64,000 nucleotides of DNA from Natrinema halophilum (GCF_013402815.2 NZ_CP058601.1:2480001-2544000); one strand, 5' to 3'; positions 18,222 to 28,156 are shown, counted from the stretch's first letter. Program-made: numbers and translations. The notes: generated from the sequence alone by a model not told the origin.

Positions 18222-18988
18222 TCGTCGACCCTCCACTCTCGGAGCGCCTGACGCACGAGGTCGTCGTCGACCGAGCGGAACAGTTCGTCGGTACCATCGT
18301 GGTCGCCGAACGCCCAGTCGCGGACGACGACTGCCGGCGTGCCCCCGGCGCCTTCACCCGTAATGAGGTTCGCAGCGGCGGCGAGTTCGTCGACGACCGA
18401 CTGGACGGTGACGCCGAGTTCGTGGCCGTTCCGGTCGAGTTCGCCCCGCCAGTCACGGCTCGCGGGCATCCCGGCCCAGCCGAGCGCGACGCCGCGCTGT
18501 CCGTACCGGAACGGACGCCCGGAGGTGTCCGTGACGATGACCGCGACGTCCTCGATTCCCCGCTCCTCGAGCCCCGATCGAATTCGTTCGGCGCTCTCAT
18601 CCGGTCGCTTCGGCAAGAGCAACAGGTCGTGATCCGGCACGTTCGAGCGGTCGATCCCGGCGTTGACGCAAATGTGGCCGAAGCGCGTCTCGGTCAACAG
18701 GAACGGGGCGTCGATCAGCAGTTCCGTACTCTCCTGGAGGACGGCCTGTGCGAATCGCGGGTCTTTCTCCTCGCCGACCATCGCCGCGATGCGGTCGGCG
18801 ATCTCCTGTGCCCGGCCGCTGACGGGAAAGTCCTCGAGGTCGGCGGTGCGGCCCTCGGCTTTCGAAACGATAGTGCTCGCGACGGTCAGTACGTCGCCGG
18901 GCTCCAGATCGGCCCGATCCGTGACGAGGGCGGCGATATCGTCGCCGGGGCGGATCTCGGGCAGATCCGCCACGCCTGTGAGTTCCAT
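18218..18988 (-). CDS. cofE: Coenzyme F420-0:L-glutamate ligase
   Basis: This 256-residue CofE-type protein carries the family blocks ASTIVSKAEGR, the ICVNAGIDRSN segment, VIVTDTSGRPFRYGQ with GVALG just after it, and the late acidic NLITGEGAGG-containing region. It adds glutamates to F420-0 using GTP and divalent metal in the cytosol, completing coenzyme F420. The length is normal. It is the first gene of a two-gene operon with an F420-type oxidoreductase. Confidence 0.95.
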   Translation of the reverse strand: MELTGVADLPEIRPGDDIAALVTDRADLEPGDVLTVASTIVSKAEGRTADLEDFPVSGRAQEIADRIAAMVGEEKDPRFAQAVLQESTELLIDAPFLLTETRFGHICVNAGIDRSNVPDHDLLLLPKRPDESAERIRSGLEERGIEDVAVIVTDTSGRPFRYGQRGVALGWAGMPASRDWRGELDRNGHELGVTVQSVVDELAAAANLITGEGAGGTPAVVVRDWAFGDHDGTDELFRSVDDDLVRQALREWRVDE

Positions 18989-19218
18989 ATCGGAGGGTGG
19001 GGAAGCGGCGTCAAAAACGCACCGTCATCGAAGAATTCGGCACCGCGCTGCCGCAGCCGTCGACCCGGAGCCCGACGGACTTCGGACGGCGATGCCTGCC
19101 CGACCGAGAGCCGTCGTCCGTCCGCAGGTCGCCGGAACGTGACAGCGCGATCTGAAGAGATAGTGGCTGCATTTGTACAGGCCGGCACGTATGCCGGTTC
19201 CTTACAGTGTCTCCAGAC

Positions 19219-19560
19219 ATGGCTACCGTCGAGACCGTCCTGGCATCGGTTTTCAGCACTATTCCCGAACTTCACTCCGGCCAACTCGGTTTGCTCTCCG
19301 GTATTCTCGTCGGCATCCTCTACTGGCACGGCCACCGCCAGTCTTCGCTCGCCCTCCTGACCGCGTTCTACCTGCTCGCGCTCGGAGTCGTGCCCGCATC
19401 CGGGTCTGGCCTCGCCGTGGTGCAGTACAAACCGTGGTACTTCTGCTCGCTCCTGCTCCTCTCCTCGCTCGGTGCGATCGGCGGACGCGTCGTCTGGTCG
19501 CGTCTTTCGCGCCCGCGTCAACCTCGAGTACCCAAGGTCGGACCCGGAACGTCCGATTGA
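19219..19560 (+). CDS. Small integral membrane protein
   Basis: The 113-residue protein has three hydrophobic segments at about 20-36, 44-60 and 72-92, and a basic, proline-rich tail (RLSRPRQPRVPK). ATG at 19219 (MATVETVLAS) is preferred to the GTG four codons earlier. It stands alone between two minus-strand genes. I do not recognise a family. The basic tail suggests the C-terminus faces the cytoplasm. Confidence 0.65.
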   Translation: MATVETVLASVFSTIPELHSGQLGLLSGILVGILYWHGHRQSSLALLTAFYLLALGVVPASGSGLAVVQYKPWYFCSLLLLSSLGAIGGRVVWSRLSRPRQPRVPKVGPGTSD

Positions 19561-19620
19561 CGGTCCGTTCCTGTCGGTCGATTCGTTTTTCGAGGACACC
19601 GCCGGCCACGACACCCATAC

Positions 19621-21300
19621 CTACTCCTCCCGTTCGTTCGGATCGCCGTGCCCCCCGCCACCGGGCGTTTTAACGGTTACTGTTGTCCCTTCCGGCACGT
19701 CGACGGTCGTCTTGGCGGGGACCGACTCGCCGTCGATCAGATTCCGGCCGGTCGCACCGTCCTCGCCCCCGGCGACGCCCTTCGGGGCGTGGCGACGGCG
19801 CTCGGTCAGTAGCGACACCGTCGCGTCCGATTCGACGGTCACCGAGCGCTCGAGGCCCAGCCCGCCGCGGAACCGGCCCCGGCCGCCACTGTCCTCGCGA
19901 AGCGCGTAGCGCTCGACTCGGAGCGGGTACTCGGTCTCGAGCGATTCGATCGGCGTGTTGAGAGTGTTGGTCATCCCGACCTGGACGCCGTCCATCCCGT
20001 CGCGGTCGGGGCGCGCACCGAAGCCGCCGCCGATCGTCTCGTAATAGGTAAACGAGCCGTCGCGCGCGCCGATGGTCAGGTTGTTCATCGTCCCCTGACC
20101 CTGGGCCGGCACGCGGTCCGGTGCGGCCGTCGCGAGCGCAGTAAAGACCACGTCGGTCACCCGCTGGCTGGTCTCGACGTTGCCGCCGACGACCGCCGCG
20201 GGCGGTCGAGGATCGAGCAGCGATCCCTCGGGAGCGCTGATCGATACCGGTTCGTAGCAGCCGTGATTCGGCGGGATTTCGGGGTCGGTGAGACAGCGAA
20301 CGACGAAGTAGACCGCGCTCTTTGCGACCGCGAGTGGGGCGTTCAAGTTCCCTTCGAGTTGCGCTGCGGTCCCCGAGAAGTCCACCTCGATCTGTGTTCC
20401 GTCGATCGTCACCGTGACGGCGATTTCGATGTCCTCGTCGGTTACCCCGTCACCCTCGAGGACGTCGGTCGCCTCGTAGCTGCCGTCGGGTAGCGCCGCG
20501 ATCTCGCGCTCTATGCGCTCGCGAGAGTACTCGATCACGGCATCGAACCCGGTACGAACGGTCTCGCGGCCGTGTTCGTCGAAGAGTTCGGCGAGTCGCG
20601 CTTCGGCGCGCTCGTTGGCGGCTTGCTGTGCGCGGAGATCGGCCCGGCGCTCGCGAGAGTTGCGAACGTTTGCGAGGATCAGCGAGCGGACATCGTCCCT
20701 GAGTTGTCCGCCGGCAACGAGCCGAATCGGCGGAAGCCGAAGGCCTTCCTGATGGATTTCTCGCGAGCCGGCCGGCATACTGCCGGGAGCCATCCCGCCG
20801 ACGTCAGCGTGATGGGCCCGCGAAACCGCGTAGGCGACAATTTCGCGGCCGCTTCGGTCGCCGTCCGTTCCGTCGCTACTATCGTCGCACCCCTCGCCGG
20901 CGCCGGCATCGTCGTCGCTCTCGGCGCCCCCGGTAAGACCGGGCGCGAGCGGCGAAACCATCGTCACGTCCGGCAGGTGGGTCCCGCCGGTGAACGGATC
21001 GTTGAGGACGAACACGTCGCCGGGATCGGGATCGCGCTCGCGGACGGCCTCGACTGCCGCCGGCATCGCACCGAGGTGAACCGGGATGTGTTCGGCCTGG
21101 GCGATCATCCGCCCGTCGGCATCGAACAGCGCCGTCGAGCAGTCCCGGCGCTCCTTGATGTTCGGCGAGTACGCCCCGCGAATCAGGGTTTGTCCCATTT
21201 CCTCGGCGATGCCCTCGAGCTGGTTGCGCAGTACCTCGAGGGTGACGGGATCGATGCGGTCGCCGTCGGTATCGTCCGTATCGTCGGTGTTCGCGGTCAT
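19621..21300 (-). CDS. hyuB: Hydantoinase B / 5-oxoprolinase-type subunit
   Basis: This 559-residue HyuB-family protein opens with DPVTLEVLRNQLEGIAEEMG. It continues with the family segments RRDCSTALFDADGRM, HIPVHLGAMP, NDPFTGGTHLPDV and GNVETSQRVTDV. An acidic Asp/Ser-rich insertion at about residues 115-150 is a halophile feature. With HyuA it forms an ATP-dependent amidohydrolase acting on hydantoins or 5-oxoproline; the exact substrate is not determinable. The start at 21300 overlaps the hyuA stop (ATGA), so the genes are coupled. Confidence 0.92.
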   Translation of the reverse strand: MTANTDDTDDTDGDRIDPVTLEVLRNQLEGIAEEMGQTLIRGAYSPNIKERRDCSTALFDADGRMIAQAEHIPVHLGAMPAAVEAVRERDPDPGDVFVLNDPFTGGTHLPDVTMVSPLAPGLTGGAESDDDAGAGEGCDDSSDGTDGDRSGREIVAYAVSRAHHADVGGMAPGSMPAGSREIHQEGLRLPPIRLVAGGQLRDDVRSLILANVRNSRERRADLRAQQAANERAEARLAELFDEHGRETVRTGFDAVIEYSRERIEREIAALPDGSYEATDVLEGDGVTDEDIEIAVTVTIDGTQIEVDFSGTAAQLEGNLNAPLAVAKSAVYFVVRCLTDPEIPPNHGCYEPVSISAPEGSLLDPRPPAAVVGGNVETSQRVTDVVFTALATAAPDRVPAQGQGTMNNLTIGARDGSFTYYETIGGGFGARPDRDGMDGVQVGMTNTLNTPIESLETEYPLRVERYALREDSGGRGRFRGGLGLERSVTVESDATVSLLTERRRHAPKGVAGGEDGATGRNLIDGESVPAKTTVDVPEGTTVTVKTPGGGGHGDPNEREE

Positions 21301-23363
21301 CGCTGGCCCTCTTTCGTCTCGCGTTCCTGCGTCAGTACGAGCGTTCCGTCCGCGAGGACATCGCCTGCCCACGCGGGCGGAACGACGGTCGTGCTCTCGG
21401 CTTGCTCGAGGATCGCGGGACCGGACACGGCCGCGCCGGGCGCGAGGCGGTCTCGGTCGAAGACGGTCGCCGTCCGCGGACCGATGCCGGGGAAGTGCGC
21501 CTCCCGAGTGCCGACGATATCGTCACCTTGTCCATCGTGGTGAATGGCCGGTTCGGAGCCGGGAACCGTCGCCGTCGCGCGGAGGGTAACGACCTCGATC
21601 GCTTCGTCCATCGCGTAGCCGTAGGCTCGTTCGTGAGCTTCCCGAAACCGCTCAGCGACCGATTCGGCGTCGAACTCGCCGTCCACGGCCACGGTCAGCT
21701 CAAAGCTTTGCCCGGCGTACTGACAGTCCGCCGCTCGGTCGACGTACGCCGCGTCCGGGTCCGAGGCGTCGGCGAGAACGTCCGACACGAGGTCGTCGTA
21801 GATAGCGTCGAGGTCGACGGCGTCGACACCGTCCAGATCGACCCCGACGGTCCGGGCAGCGTCGTAGCTTTCGTCGGCCGCGAGCAATCCGAACGCGGAG
21901 AGAACGCCGCTTGGCCGCGGGACGACGACGCGGTCCGCGGAGAGGGAATCGGCGAGGGCTGCGGCGTGCATCGGTCCCGCACCGCCGAACGCGACCAATG
22001 CGAATTCACGGGGATCGTGGCCTCGCTCGACGGTGACGCTGCGGATCGTTCGCGTCATCGTCGCGTTCGCGACGCGGTAGACGCCGCGGGCCGCTTCGAG
22101 TGCACCCTCGAGGCCGGCCTCGGCGGCGAGTCGCTCGAGCGCCTCGTGGGCCGCGTCGACGTCGAGCGTCAGTTCACCGCCCAGTGCGGTTTCGGGCCCG
22201 ACGTACCCCAGGGCGACGGATGCGTCGGTGACGGTCGGTTCCGCACCGCCGCGGCCGTAGCAGGCCGGGCCGGGTTCCGCACCTGCCGAGCGCGGGCCCA
22301 CTCGGAGCGCGCCGCCGGAATCGACCCAGGCGACCGAGCCACCGCCCGCGCCGACGGTGGTTACGTCCACCATGGGTGTGCAGATCGGGAGACCGTCGAT
22401 CGCGGCGTCGGTCGTTCGCTCGGCCCGCCCGTCACGGACGAGGCTCACGTCGCTCGAGGTCCCGCCCATATCGAACGTCACGAGTCCGGCCACGTCGGCG
22501 TCGTCGACGGTCGCCGCCGCTCCGACGACGCCCGCCGCCGGCCCCGACAACGTCGTCGTTACCGCGCGGTCGCGGGCCGTCGCGGGATCGGCGATGCCGC
22601 CGTTCGCTTGCATGATCCACGGCGTGGGAATGTCCGCGGCCTCGGCTTCGTCGACTAACCGACCGACGTAACGGTCTATCGCCGGCCGGAGATAGGCGTC
22701 GACGGCGGTCGTCGACGTGCGCTCGAACTCGCGAAACTCCGCGAATACTTCGTGAGAGGTCGAGACCGGTACCTCGAGTTCGTTGCGCAGCGTTTCCGCG
22801 ACGACGCGCTCGTTTTCGGCATCGGCGTAGGCGTGCAGCAGGCAGACCGCCACGGCCTCGACGTCGCGGTCGCGCAGGGTCGTCGCGAGGTCGCGGACCG
22901 CCTCGGCGTCGGCGGGTCGCTCGACGCCGTCGACCGTCGTCCGCTCGTCGACCTCGAATCGCAGGTCACGCGGAACCAGTGGGTCGGGTTTCTCGGCCTC
23001 GAGGTCGTACAGATCGGGGCGATTCTGACGGCCGATTTCGAGGACGTCACGGAATCCCTCGGTCGTTACGAGCGCGGTCCTCGCACCGTCGCGCTCGAGG
23101 AGGGCGTTGACCGAGACGGTCATCGCGTGGGCGAAGCCGTCGATTTCGCCCGGTACGACGCCAGCGCGGTCGCAGGCCTTTTCGATTCCCTCGAGCACGC
23201 CGACGTGCTGGTCGTCGGTCGTCGGTACCTTCGCGGTGACGAGTCGATCGTCTACCGAGAGCGCCACGTCGGTAAACGTCCCGCCGACGTCGACGCCGAT
23301 TCGGGTCTCGCCGTCGCCGAGTCCGTCGTCGCCACCGTCGGCTCTCAGTTCATCGCCTGCCAT
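21297..23363 (-). CDS. hyuA: Hydantoinase A / 5-oxoprolinase-type ATPase subunit
   Basis: This 688-residue protein has the sugar-kinase/Hsp70-like ATP-binding motif RIGVDVGGTFTDVAL near its N-terminus, a phosphate-2 motif (LVTFDMGGTSSDVSLV), and the ALVAFGGAGPMHAAAL segment. The domain order is Hydant_A_N, Hydantoinase_A, then a C-terminal beta domain. It should phosphorylate or activate the cyclic amide that HyuB hydrolyses. It is the first gene of the pair. ATG at 23363 sits directly before the acidic leader and the GGTFTD motif. Confidence 0.93.
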   Translation of the reverse strand: MAGDELRADGGDDGLGDGETRIGVDVGGTFTDVALSVDDRLVTAKVPTTDDQHVGVLEGIEKACDRAGVVPGEIDGFAHAMTVSVNALLERDGARTALVTTEGFRDVLEIGRQNRPDLYDLEAEKPDPLVPRDLRFEVDERTTVDGVERPADAEAVRDLATTLRDRDVEAVAVCLLHAYADAENERVVAETLRNELEVPVSTSHEVFAEFREFERTSTTAVDAYLRPAIDRYVGRLVDEAEAADIPTPWIMQANGGIADPATARDRAVTTTLSGPAAGVVGAAATVDDADVAGLVTFDMGGTSSDVSLVRDGRAERTTDAAIDGLPICTPMVDVTTVGAGGGSVAWVDSGGALRVGPRSAGAEPGPACYGRGGAEPTVTDASVALGYVGPETALGGELTLDVDAAHEALERLAAEAGLEGALEAARGVYRVANATMTRTIRSVTVERGHDPREFALVAFGGAGPMHAAALADSLSADRVVVPRPSGVLSAFGLLAADESYDAARTVGVDLDGVDAVDLDAIYDDLVSDVLADASDPDAAYVDRAADCQYAGQSFELTVAVDGEFDAESVAERFREAHERAYGYAMDEAIEVVTLRATATVPGSEPAIHHDGQGDDIVGTREAHFPGIGPRTATVFDRDRLAPGAAVSGPAILEQAESTTVVPPAWAGDVLADGTLVLTQERETKEGQR

Positions 23364-23642
23364 CGATGCTCGGCGCTTCGAAAACCGCGTTCGATTCGTC
23401 GTGGAGCGATACCGTCACGTACTGCGTCATGGTCACACGGGGGCGGTCGAGATAGGTATAGTTCACGCACTCGTCGTCCGAGTAGACAGTCCACGAGCAT
23501 CGCAGTTCGCCGGTATCGGTAACTGCCACAGGCTACGATCGGCCCGGACGTGCCGGATACGGACTCGAATGTGTCGCTCCATCGGGTCCGACTTCGTAAC
23601 CAGCGTGGTCGTTTTTCCTCCGTCGCCGTCGTACAACCTCGT

Positions 23643-23996
23643 ATGGTACGGATCACCGGTGCGTGGACCGACCGTCAACTCGAGGAGTTTCTCGACGAAT
23701 CACGGATCCCGATCCGCCTCTCGACCCAGCGAGGAGACGGGTCCATGTGGATGGTGGCGCTGTGGTATCGCTACGAAGCCGGCTCGTTCGAGTGTGCGAC
23801 GTGGGCGAACGCCGACGTCGTACGCTTCCTCCGAAGCGACGCGGGAGTCGCGTTCGAAATTTCGACGAATCAACCGCCGTACCGAGGTGTCAGGGGGAAC
23901 GGTACCGCTGCTATGTCTCCGGACAAGGACAAGGCGACGCTTCGAATCCTCATCGAACGCTATCTCGGGGGGACCGACTCCGATCTCGCAGAGTGA
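23643..23996 (+). CDS. Pyridoxamine 5'-phosphate oxidase-like FMN-binding protein
   Basis: The product is a 117-residue split-barrel flavoprotein-like protein. Strand order and the segments PIRLSTQRGDGSMWMVALWY and CATWANADVVRFLRSD resemble small PNPOx/general stress protein 26-type flavoproteins. It probably binds FMN or F420 and catalyses or senses a redox reaction. ATG at 23643 gives the usual N-terminus (MVRITGAWTDRQLEEFL). The gene is single, running away from hyuA. Family placement is from fold-level features, so the cofactor is uncertain. Confidence 0.75.
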   Translation: MVRITGAWTDRQLEEFLDESRIPIRLSTQRGDGSMWMVALWYRYEAGSFECATWANADVVRFLRSDAGVAFEISTNQPPYRGVRGNGTAAMSPDKDKATLRILIERYLGGTDSDLAE

Positions 23997-24131
23997 CTGC
24001 TGAGTGACGCACGCGACGAGATCCGCATTCGGATCCAGCCCAACGAGATGTACAGTTGGGATTACACCGACCGGATGCGGGGTATCGAGAGCCCCACCGC
24101 CTGAAACTGGTCGTGTCCCGAGCGAACCCGG

Positions 24132-24632
24132 TCACTCGGTTCGCAGTTCGACCTCGACATCGCCGTTCTCGACGGTCGCGACGTACATCGTCGCACGATC
24201 GGCCGGAGCCGCACCGGTTGCGCTGCCCGGATTCAACACCCGAACGCCGTCGACGATATCGTCGACGACCTCGTGAGTATGACCTGCGACGGCGATCGGA
24301 TCCGCATCGGGTGCGCTGGACGTAGCTATCTCCGCGACCCGTTGATTCCATCCCGACAACGAACCGGATCCGTGGGTAACCACGAACGGTACCCCGGCGA
24401 TTTCGATCGTGTCGATGTGGGGCACTTCGATCGTCGGCGGGTCGGTGTTTCCCCGAACGGCGGTCAGTTCCCCGTTCGCGTAGGATGCAATCCGCTCGTA
24501 GGCTTCTCTCGAGTCGAAATCGCCCGCGTGAATCACGTGGTCGGCCCGCTCGAGTTCGGCGACTACCCAGTCGGGAACGATCCGTTCGCGGGAGGGGACG
24601 TGCGTATCTGAGACGAGCGCAACGCGTGGCAT
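24132..24632 (-). CDS. YfcE/MJ0936-type metallophosphoesterase
   Basis: This 166-residue calcineurin-like phosphoesterase has its metal-binding motifs in order: DTH (SDTHVPS), GDF (HAGDFDS), GNTD (VRGNTDPP), THGS (VTHGSGS) and GHTH (VAGHTHE). It should hydrolyse phosphodiesters with two metals in the cytosol. The start CAT at 24630-24632 shares bases with an ATG at 24631 on the other strand, so this gene and the following NUDIX/eIF2B gene are divergent and share a very short control region. Confidence 0.92.
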   Translation of the reverse strand: MPRVALVSDTHVPSRERIVPDWVVAELERADHVIHAGDFDSREAYERIASYANGELTAVRGNTDPPTIEVPHIDTIEIAGVPFVVTHGSGSLSGWNQRVAEIATSSAPDADPIAVAGHTHEVVDDIVDGVRVLNPGSATGAAPADRATMYVATVENGDVEVELRTE

Positions 24633-24693
24633 GGACGTGAATACGAACCCAGATCCCGAAAGCGATTCCCCCGAAGCGATCGTTTCTCCGAGC

Positions 24694-26133
24694 ATGAGCG
24701 AGACACCGGATGCGGATCGCCACGCAGAGGAGGGCGACGAATCGGGTGCGAGTCACGTCGTCACCGCATTCCTCCGGAATCGTGGCGCGGTCCTGTTGTT
24801 GCGTCGCAGCGATTCGGTCGGGACCTACGCGGGCCAGTGGGGCGGCGTTTCAGGCTTCGCAGAAGGGGCGCCGAACGAGCAGGTCGAAGTCGAGATTCGC
24901 GAAGAAACGGGCCTCGAGCGCGACGCCGTCACGCTCGTCCGGTCCGGACGGCCGGTCGAGTTCGTAGACGCCGACCTCGATCGAGAATGGGTCGTCCATC
25001 CCTACCTGTTCGACTGCGAGACCCGAGACGTCGAATTGAGCGAGGAACACGACGACTTCGAGTGGGTCGCACCGACCGAGACGCTCGAGGCAGTTGCGGG
25101 CCGGAAAACGGTACCGGAACTGTGGACCGCTTACGAGCGCGTCGCGCCAACCGTCCGGTCGATCGCGGCCGACGACGAACACGGTGCGGCATATCTGTCC
25201 GTGCGCGCACTCGAGATACTCCGCGATCGGGCCGGATTGCTCGTCGCTGAACGGGCGGAGAACGAGACACAGTCGTCGCCTCGAGACGGCGACCGCGGGC
25301 TCCACGGGTCGGCCGGAGAGTACGGTGGCGAGTGGGACGAACTCGCCGAACTCGCCAGTCGACTGCTCGAGGCCAGGCCGTCGATGGCAGTTCTCCGGAA
25401 CCGCGTCAACCGGGTAATGGCCGATTCGACGGGTTCTGAGAAGGGGGCATCTGCGGTTCTCGAATCCGCACTCTCGGGAATCGATCGTGCACTGGCAGCC
25501 GACATGGATGCCGCGAACAACGCGGCCGAGCGGCTCGAGGGGAGCATCGCGACGCTGTCGCGGTCGGGAACGGTTTTCGACGCGATCCGCGAGGGCGAAC
25601 CGTCGCACAGCTTCGTCGCCGAATCGCGGCCGGCACGCGAGGGAATCGGCGTCGCAGAACGGTTTGCCGAGACGGTCGACGGAGCCGTGACGGTTCACAC
25701 CGATGCGGCGGCTGCCCACGTTCTTGCGAGCGAGGAGATCGATCGCGTCGTCGTCGGCGCCGATACCGTCCTGCCCGACGGCTCCGTCGTGAACAAGGCC
25801 GGGACGCGAGCGCTTGCCATCGCCGCCGACCGCGAGGGGATTCCGCTGTCGGTCGTCGCGGCCACGGACAAGATCTCGACCCGCGGCAACGTAAACCTCG
25901 AGTCCGGCGACCGGACTGCGATCTACGACGGTGACGCTCCCGTCGACGTTCTCAACCCGACCTTCGACGTGACGCCCGCTGACTGCGTCACCGAGGTCGT
26001 TACCGAGCGGGGCTCGCTCGAGTCCGGGGAAATTACGACGGTGGCCGAAGAGTTGCGCGAGCTAGAGGAGTGGCGCGACAGACGAGGCTCGGCGGAACAG
26101 GAAACGACAGACCGAAATCACTCGAGGGAGTAG
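24694..26133 (+). CDS. NUDIX-like / eIF2B-alpha-like fusion protein
   Basis: This 479-residue protein has two domains. Residues about 18-140 form a NUDIX fold, but the Nudix box (about 54-74, GFAEGAPNEQVEVEIREETG) is off-pattern: EETG is present while the Arg of the RE pair is Val. Residues about 205-460 match the eIF2B/ribose-1,5-bisphosphate isomerase family, with VVVGADTVLPDGSVVNKAGT and the preceding TVHTDAAAAHVL region. An acidic linker of about 60 residues joins them. The C-terminal domain may isomerise a ribose phosphate. The N-terminal domain may bind rather than cleave a nucleotide. ATG at 24694 is preferred over ATG at 24631. Confidence 0.85.
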   Translation: MSETPDADRHAEEGDESGASHVVTAFLRNRGAVLLLRRSDSVGTYAGQWGGVSGFAEGAPNEQVEVEIREETGLERDAVTLVRSGRPVEFVDADLDREWVVHPYLFDCETRDVELSEEHDDFEWVAPTETLEAVAGRKTVPELWTAYERVAPTVRSIAADDEHGAAYLSVRALEILRDRAGLLVAERAENETQSSPRDGDRGLHGSAGEYGGEWDELAELASRLLEARPSMAVLRNRVNRVMADSTGSEKGASAVLESALSGIDRALAADMDAANNAAERLEGSIATLSRSGTVFDAIREGEPSHSFVAESRPAREGIGVAERFAETVDGAVTVHTDAAAAHVLASEEIDRVVVGADTVLPDGSVVNKAGTRALAIAADREGIPLSVVAATDKISTRGNVNLESGDRTAIYDGDAPVDVLNPTFDVTPADCVTEVVTERGSLESGEITTVAEELRELEEWRDRRGSAEQETTDRNHSRE

Positions 26134-26327
26134 GTCCGAAGCGGCGGCCGTGACGAAGAGTTACCCCCTCCGAGCCCCTTGTGACGAGGATTTTCCCCGA
26201 GCCGCCGTCCTTTCTACGCGAACTCGTGCGTTGATAGTGTTCGACGACGGTGCTGGCGTTCTCCTGAAAGCGGTGACGTCTCTTAGACGGACAAACCTTC
26301 AACTCCAAGTCGCCTGTATCGTCGTCT

Positions 26328-27257
26328 ATGCAAGTCGAACTCGAGCGACTCGGTGTCCACGAGTCCGTTTCCCACGTCTTTCCGCCGGCGAAACTCGCGA
26401 CATCTCTCGTCGACCTGTCGATCGAGGTCGCTGTGATCGGTGACGACGAGATCGACGTCTGCGACGCAGTCGTCACCCTCGAGTATCGCGAGGCGTTTCT
26501 CGACCTCCACTGGATTCACTCGATTCAGGCGGGCGTCGACCGGTTCCCGTTCGAGACGCTCGAGGAACGCGGCGTTCTCCTCACGAACAGCACGGGAATC
26601 CACGATCGAACGGTCGGCGAGACGGTCGCGGGCTACCTGCTCATGTTCGCCCGACGATTACACGACCACGTCGCGAATCAACAGCAGCGGCGGTGGGACC
26701 GCCCCGAGTGGGACGCGGCGTTCACGCTTCCGGGAACGACCGCCTGCGTGGTCGGCACCGGAACCCTCGGCCGGGGCGTCGCGGAGACACTCGGCGCGCT
26801 CGGCATTCGCGTAACCGGCGTCCGCCAGTCCACCGATTCCGTCCCTGGCTTCGACGAGATGTTCGCGACGGACGACCTGCTCGAGGCAGTCGCCGCCGCC
26901 GACTTCGTGATCGTCACCGTGCCGCTGACCGACGAGACGCGTCACCTCTTCGACGCGGAGGCCTTCGCTGCGATGCGTACAGACGCCTACTTCGTCAACG
27001 TCGCCCGTGGGCCGGTCGTCGACGAACCGGCGCTGATTGACGCGCTCGAGGCCGACGACCTCGCGGGAGCGGCGCTTGATGTCTTCGAAACAGAGCCACT
27101 CCCCGAGGAATCGCCGCTGTGGGAGATGGACGACGTGATCATTTCGCCACACTGTGCAGCCTACACGCGGGACTACTTCCGCGACGTCGGCGAGATCGTC
27201 CGCGAGAACGTCTCGCGACTCGAGACGGACGACGACCTGACGAATCGGGTCGTCTGA
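26328..27257 (+). CDS. D-2-hydroxyacid dehydrogenase
   Basis: This 309-residue NAD-dependent dehydrogenase belongs to the D-isomer-specific 2-hydroxyacid family. The Rossmann motif is VVGTGTLGRGVAETLG. The catalytic Arg is in NVARGPVVDE, the Glu in DVFETEPLPEESPLW, and the His in IISPHCAAYT. It interconverts a 2-keto acid and a D-2-hydroxy acid in the cytosol; the substrate (glycerate, lactate or phosphoglycerate) is not readable. The N-terminal substrate domain is slightly short. The gene is monocistronic. Confidence 0.93.
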   Translation: MQVELERLGVHESVSHVFPPAKLATSLVDLSIEVAVIGDDEIDVCDAVVTLEYREAFLDLHWIHSIQAGVDRFPFETLEERGVLLTNSTGIHDRTVGETVAGYLLMFARRLHDHVANQQQRRWDRPEWDAAFTLPGTTACVVGTGTLGRGVAETLGALGIRVTGVRQSTDSVPGFDEMFATDDLLEAVAAADFVIVTVPLTDETRHLFDAEAFAAMRTDAYFVNVARGPVVDEPALIDALEADDLAGAALDVFETEPLPEESPLWEMDDVIISPHCAAYTRDYFRDVGEIVRENVSRLETDDDLTNRVV

Positions 27258-27454
27258 GTCGGTGGTCCGTCCGGTGGTGCGAAAGCGGCTAGAGGGCGGA
27301 ATCGAAAGGCGTCTTGGAGGGCTGCAGTTCGGTGGCTGGAAGCAGGTCTCGAGCGCGGCGACGAGCGTCGTAACGGAGGAGCGAACGGAGAGAAGAGTGC
27401 CTTCGATCGAAATGTTACCGAGAGGGAGAAACCGCCCCGAAGAGGAAGAATGCG

Positions 27455-28072
27455 CTAGAAAAACTTGAACAGGTCGTCGCGTTGCTGCTCGTGGAGATGG
27501 GCTCGGACGGCCTCGTCGAGCGGTTCGAGTTGCCCCCGTTTCGCACTGATTGGGGCGATGGTTTCTCGCCACTGCTTCCAGGGTGGCAACAGTCCAAGTC
27601 GGTCGCAGAGATCGTCGAGTCGGTCGTCCACGTCGTCGACCTTGTCCATCTTGTTGACGGCGACGACCGTCGGAACCCCGAGGTCGCGGAGGAAGTGAAA
27701 CATCTCGACGTCGTACGGAATCTCGTCGGGGCCGGAGTGGCGATCGATGATGTCGATGACGCTCTTGCCGTCGACGACGAGGATCGCCACGAGGACGTTC
27801 TCCGCGTACTCCTCGAGGTACCGGACGATGTCAGTCTTGATCTGCTCGCGGTGATCCTCGTCGACGCCGCTCATGAAGCCGAAGCCGGGAAGATCGGTGA
27901 TGACGAAATCTTCGGGTGCCCAGTCGTAGTGGTTCGGCGAGCGCGTGACGCCGGGTTTGCCCCCGGTATCGAAGCTGTGGCCGGTTAGCTCGCGCATGAG
28001 CGTGGATTTCCCCACGTTCGAGCGGCCGACGAGGACGACTTCGGCCGCTCGATCGGGGCGGGTATCGAACAT
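27455..28072 (-). CDS. engB: Ribosome-biogenesis GTPase EngB/YihA
   Basis: The product is a 205-residue Ras-like GTPase. G1 is GRSNVGKST (residues about 16-24), the switch region is [12 protein letters not shown]3 is [13 protein letters not shown]4 is NKMDK and G5 is SAKRG. The arrangement is that of EngB, which acts in large-subunit assembly in bacteria. The haloarchaeal copy is of normal length. It has its own start at 28072. The membrane-protein gene upstream on the same strand is about 85 bases away. Confidence 0.95.
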   Translation of the reverse strand: MFDTRPDRAAEVVLVGRSNVGKSTLMRELTGHSFDTGGKPGVTRSPNHYDWAPEDFVITDLPGFGFMSGVDEDHREQIKTDIVRYLEEYAENVLVAILVVDGKSVIDIIDRHSGPDEIPYDVEMFHFLRDLGVPTVVAVNKMDKVDDVDDRLDDLCDRLGLLPPWKQWRETIAPISAKRGQLEPLDEAVRAHLHEQQRDDLFKFF

Positions 28073-28156
28073 GTACCGGCGTAGGTGTCTCGGTGGTTTA
28101 TACGCATTGAACGGGATTCGGTCGCGAGACGATTCCGTCGCCGTCCTGCCGAATTG

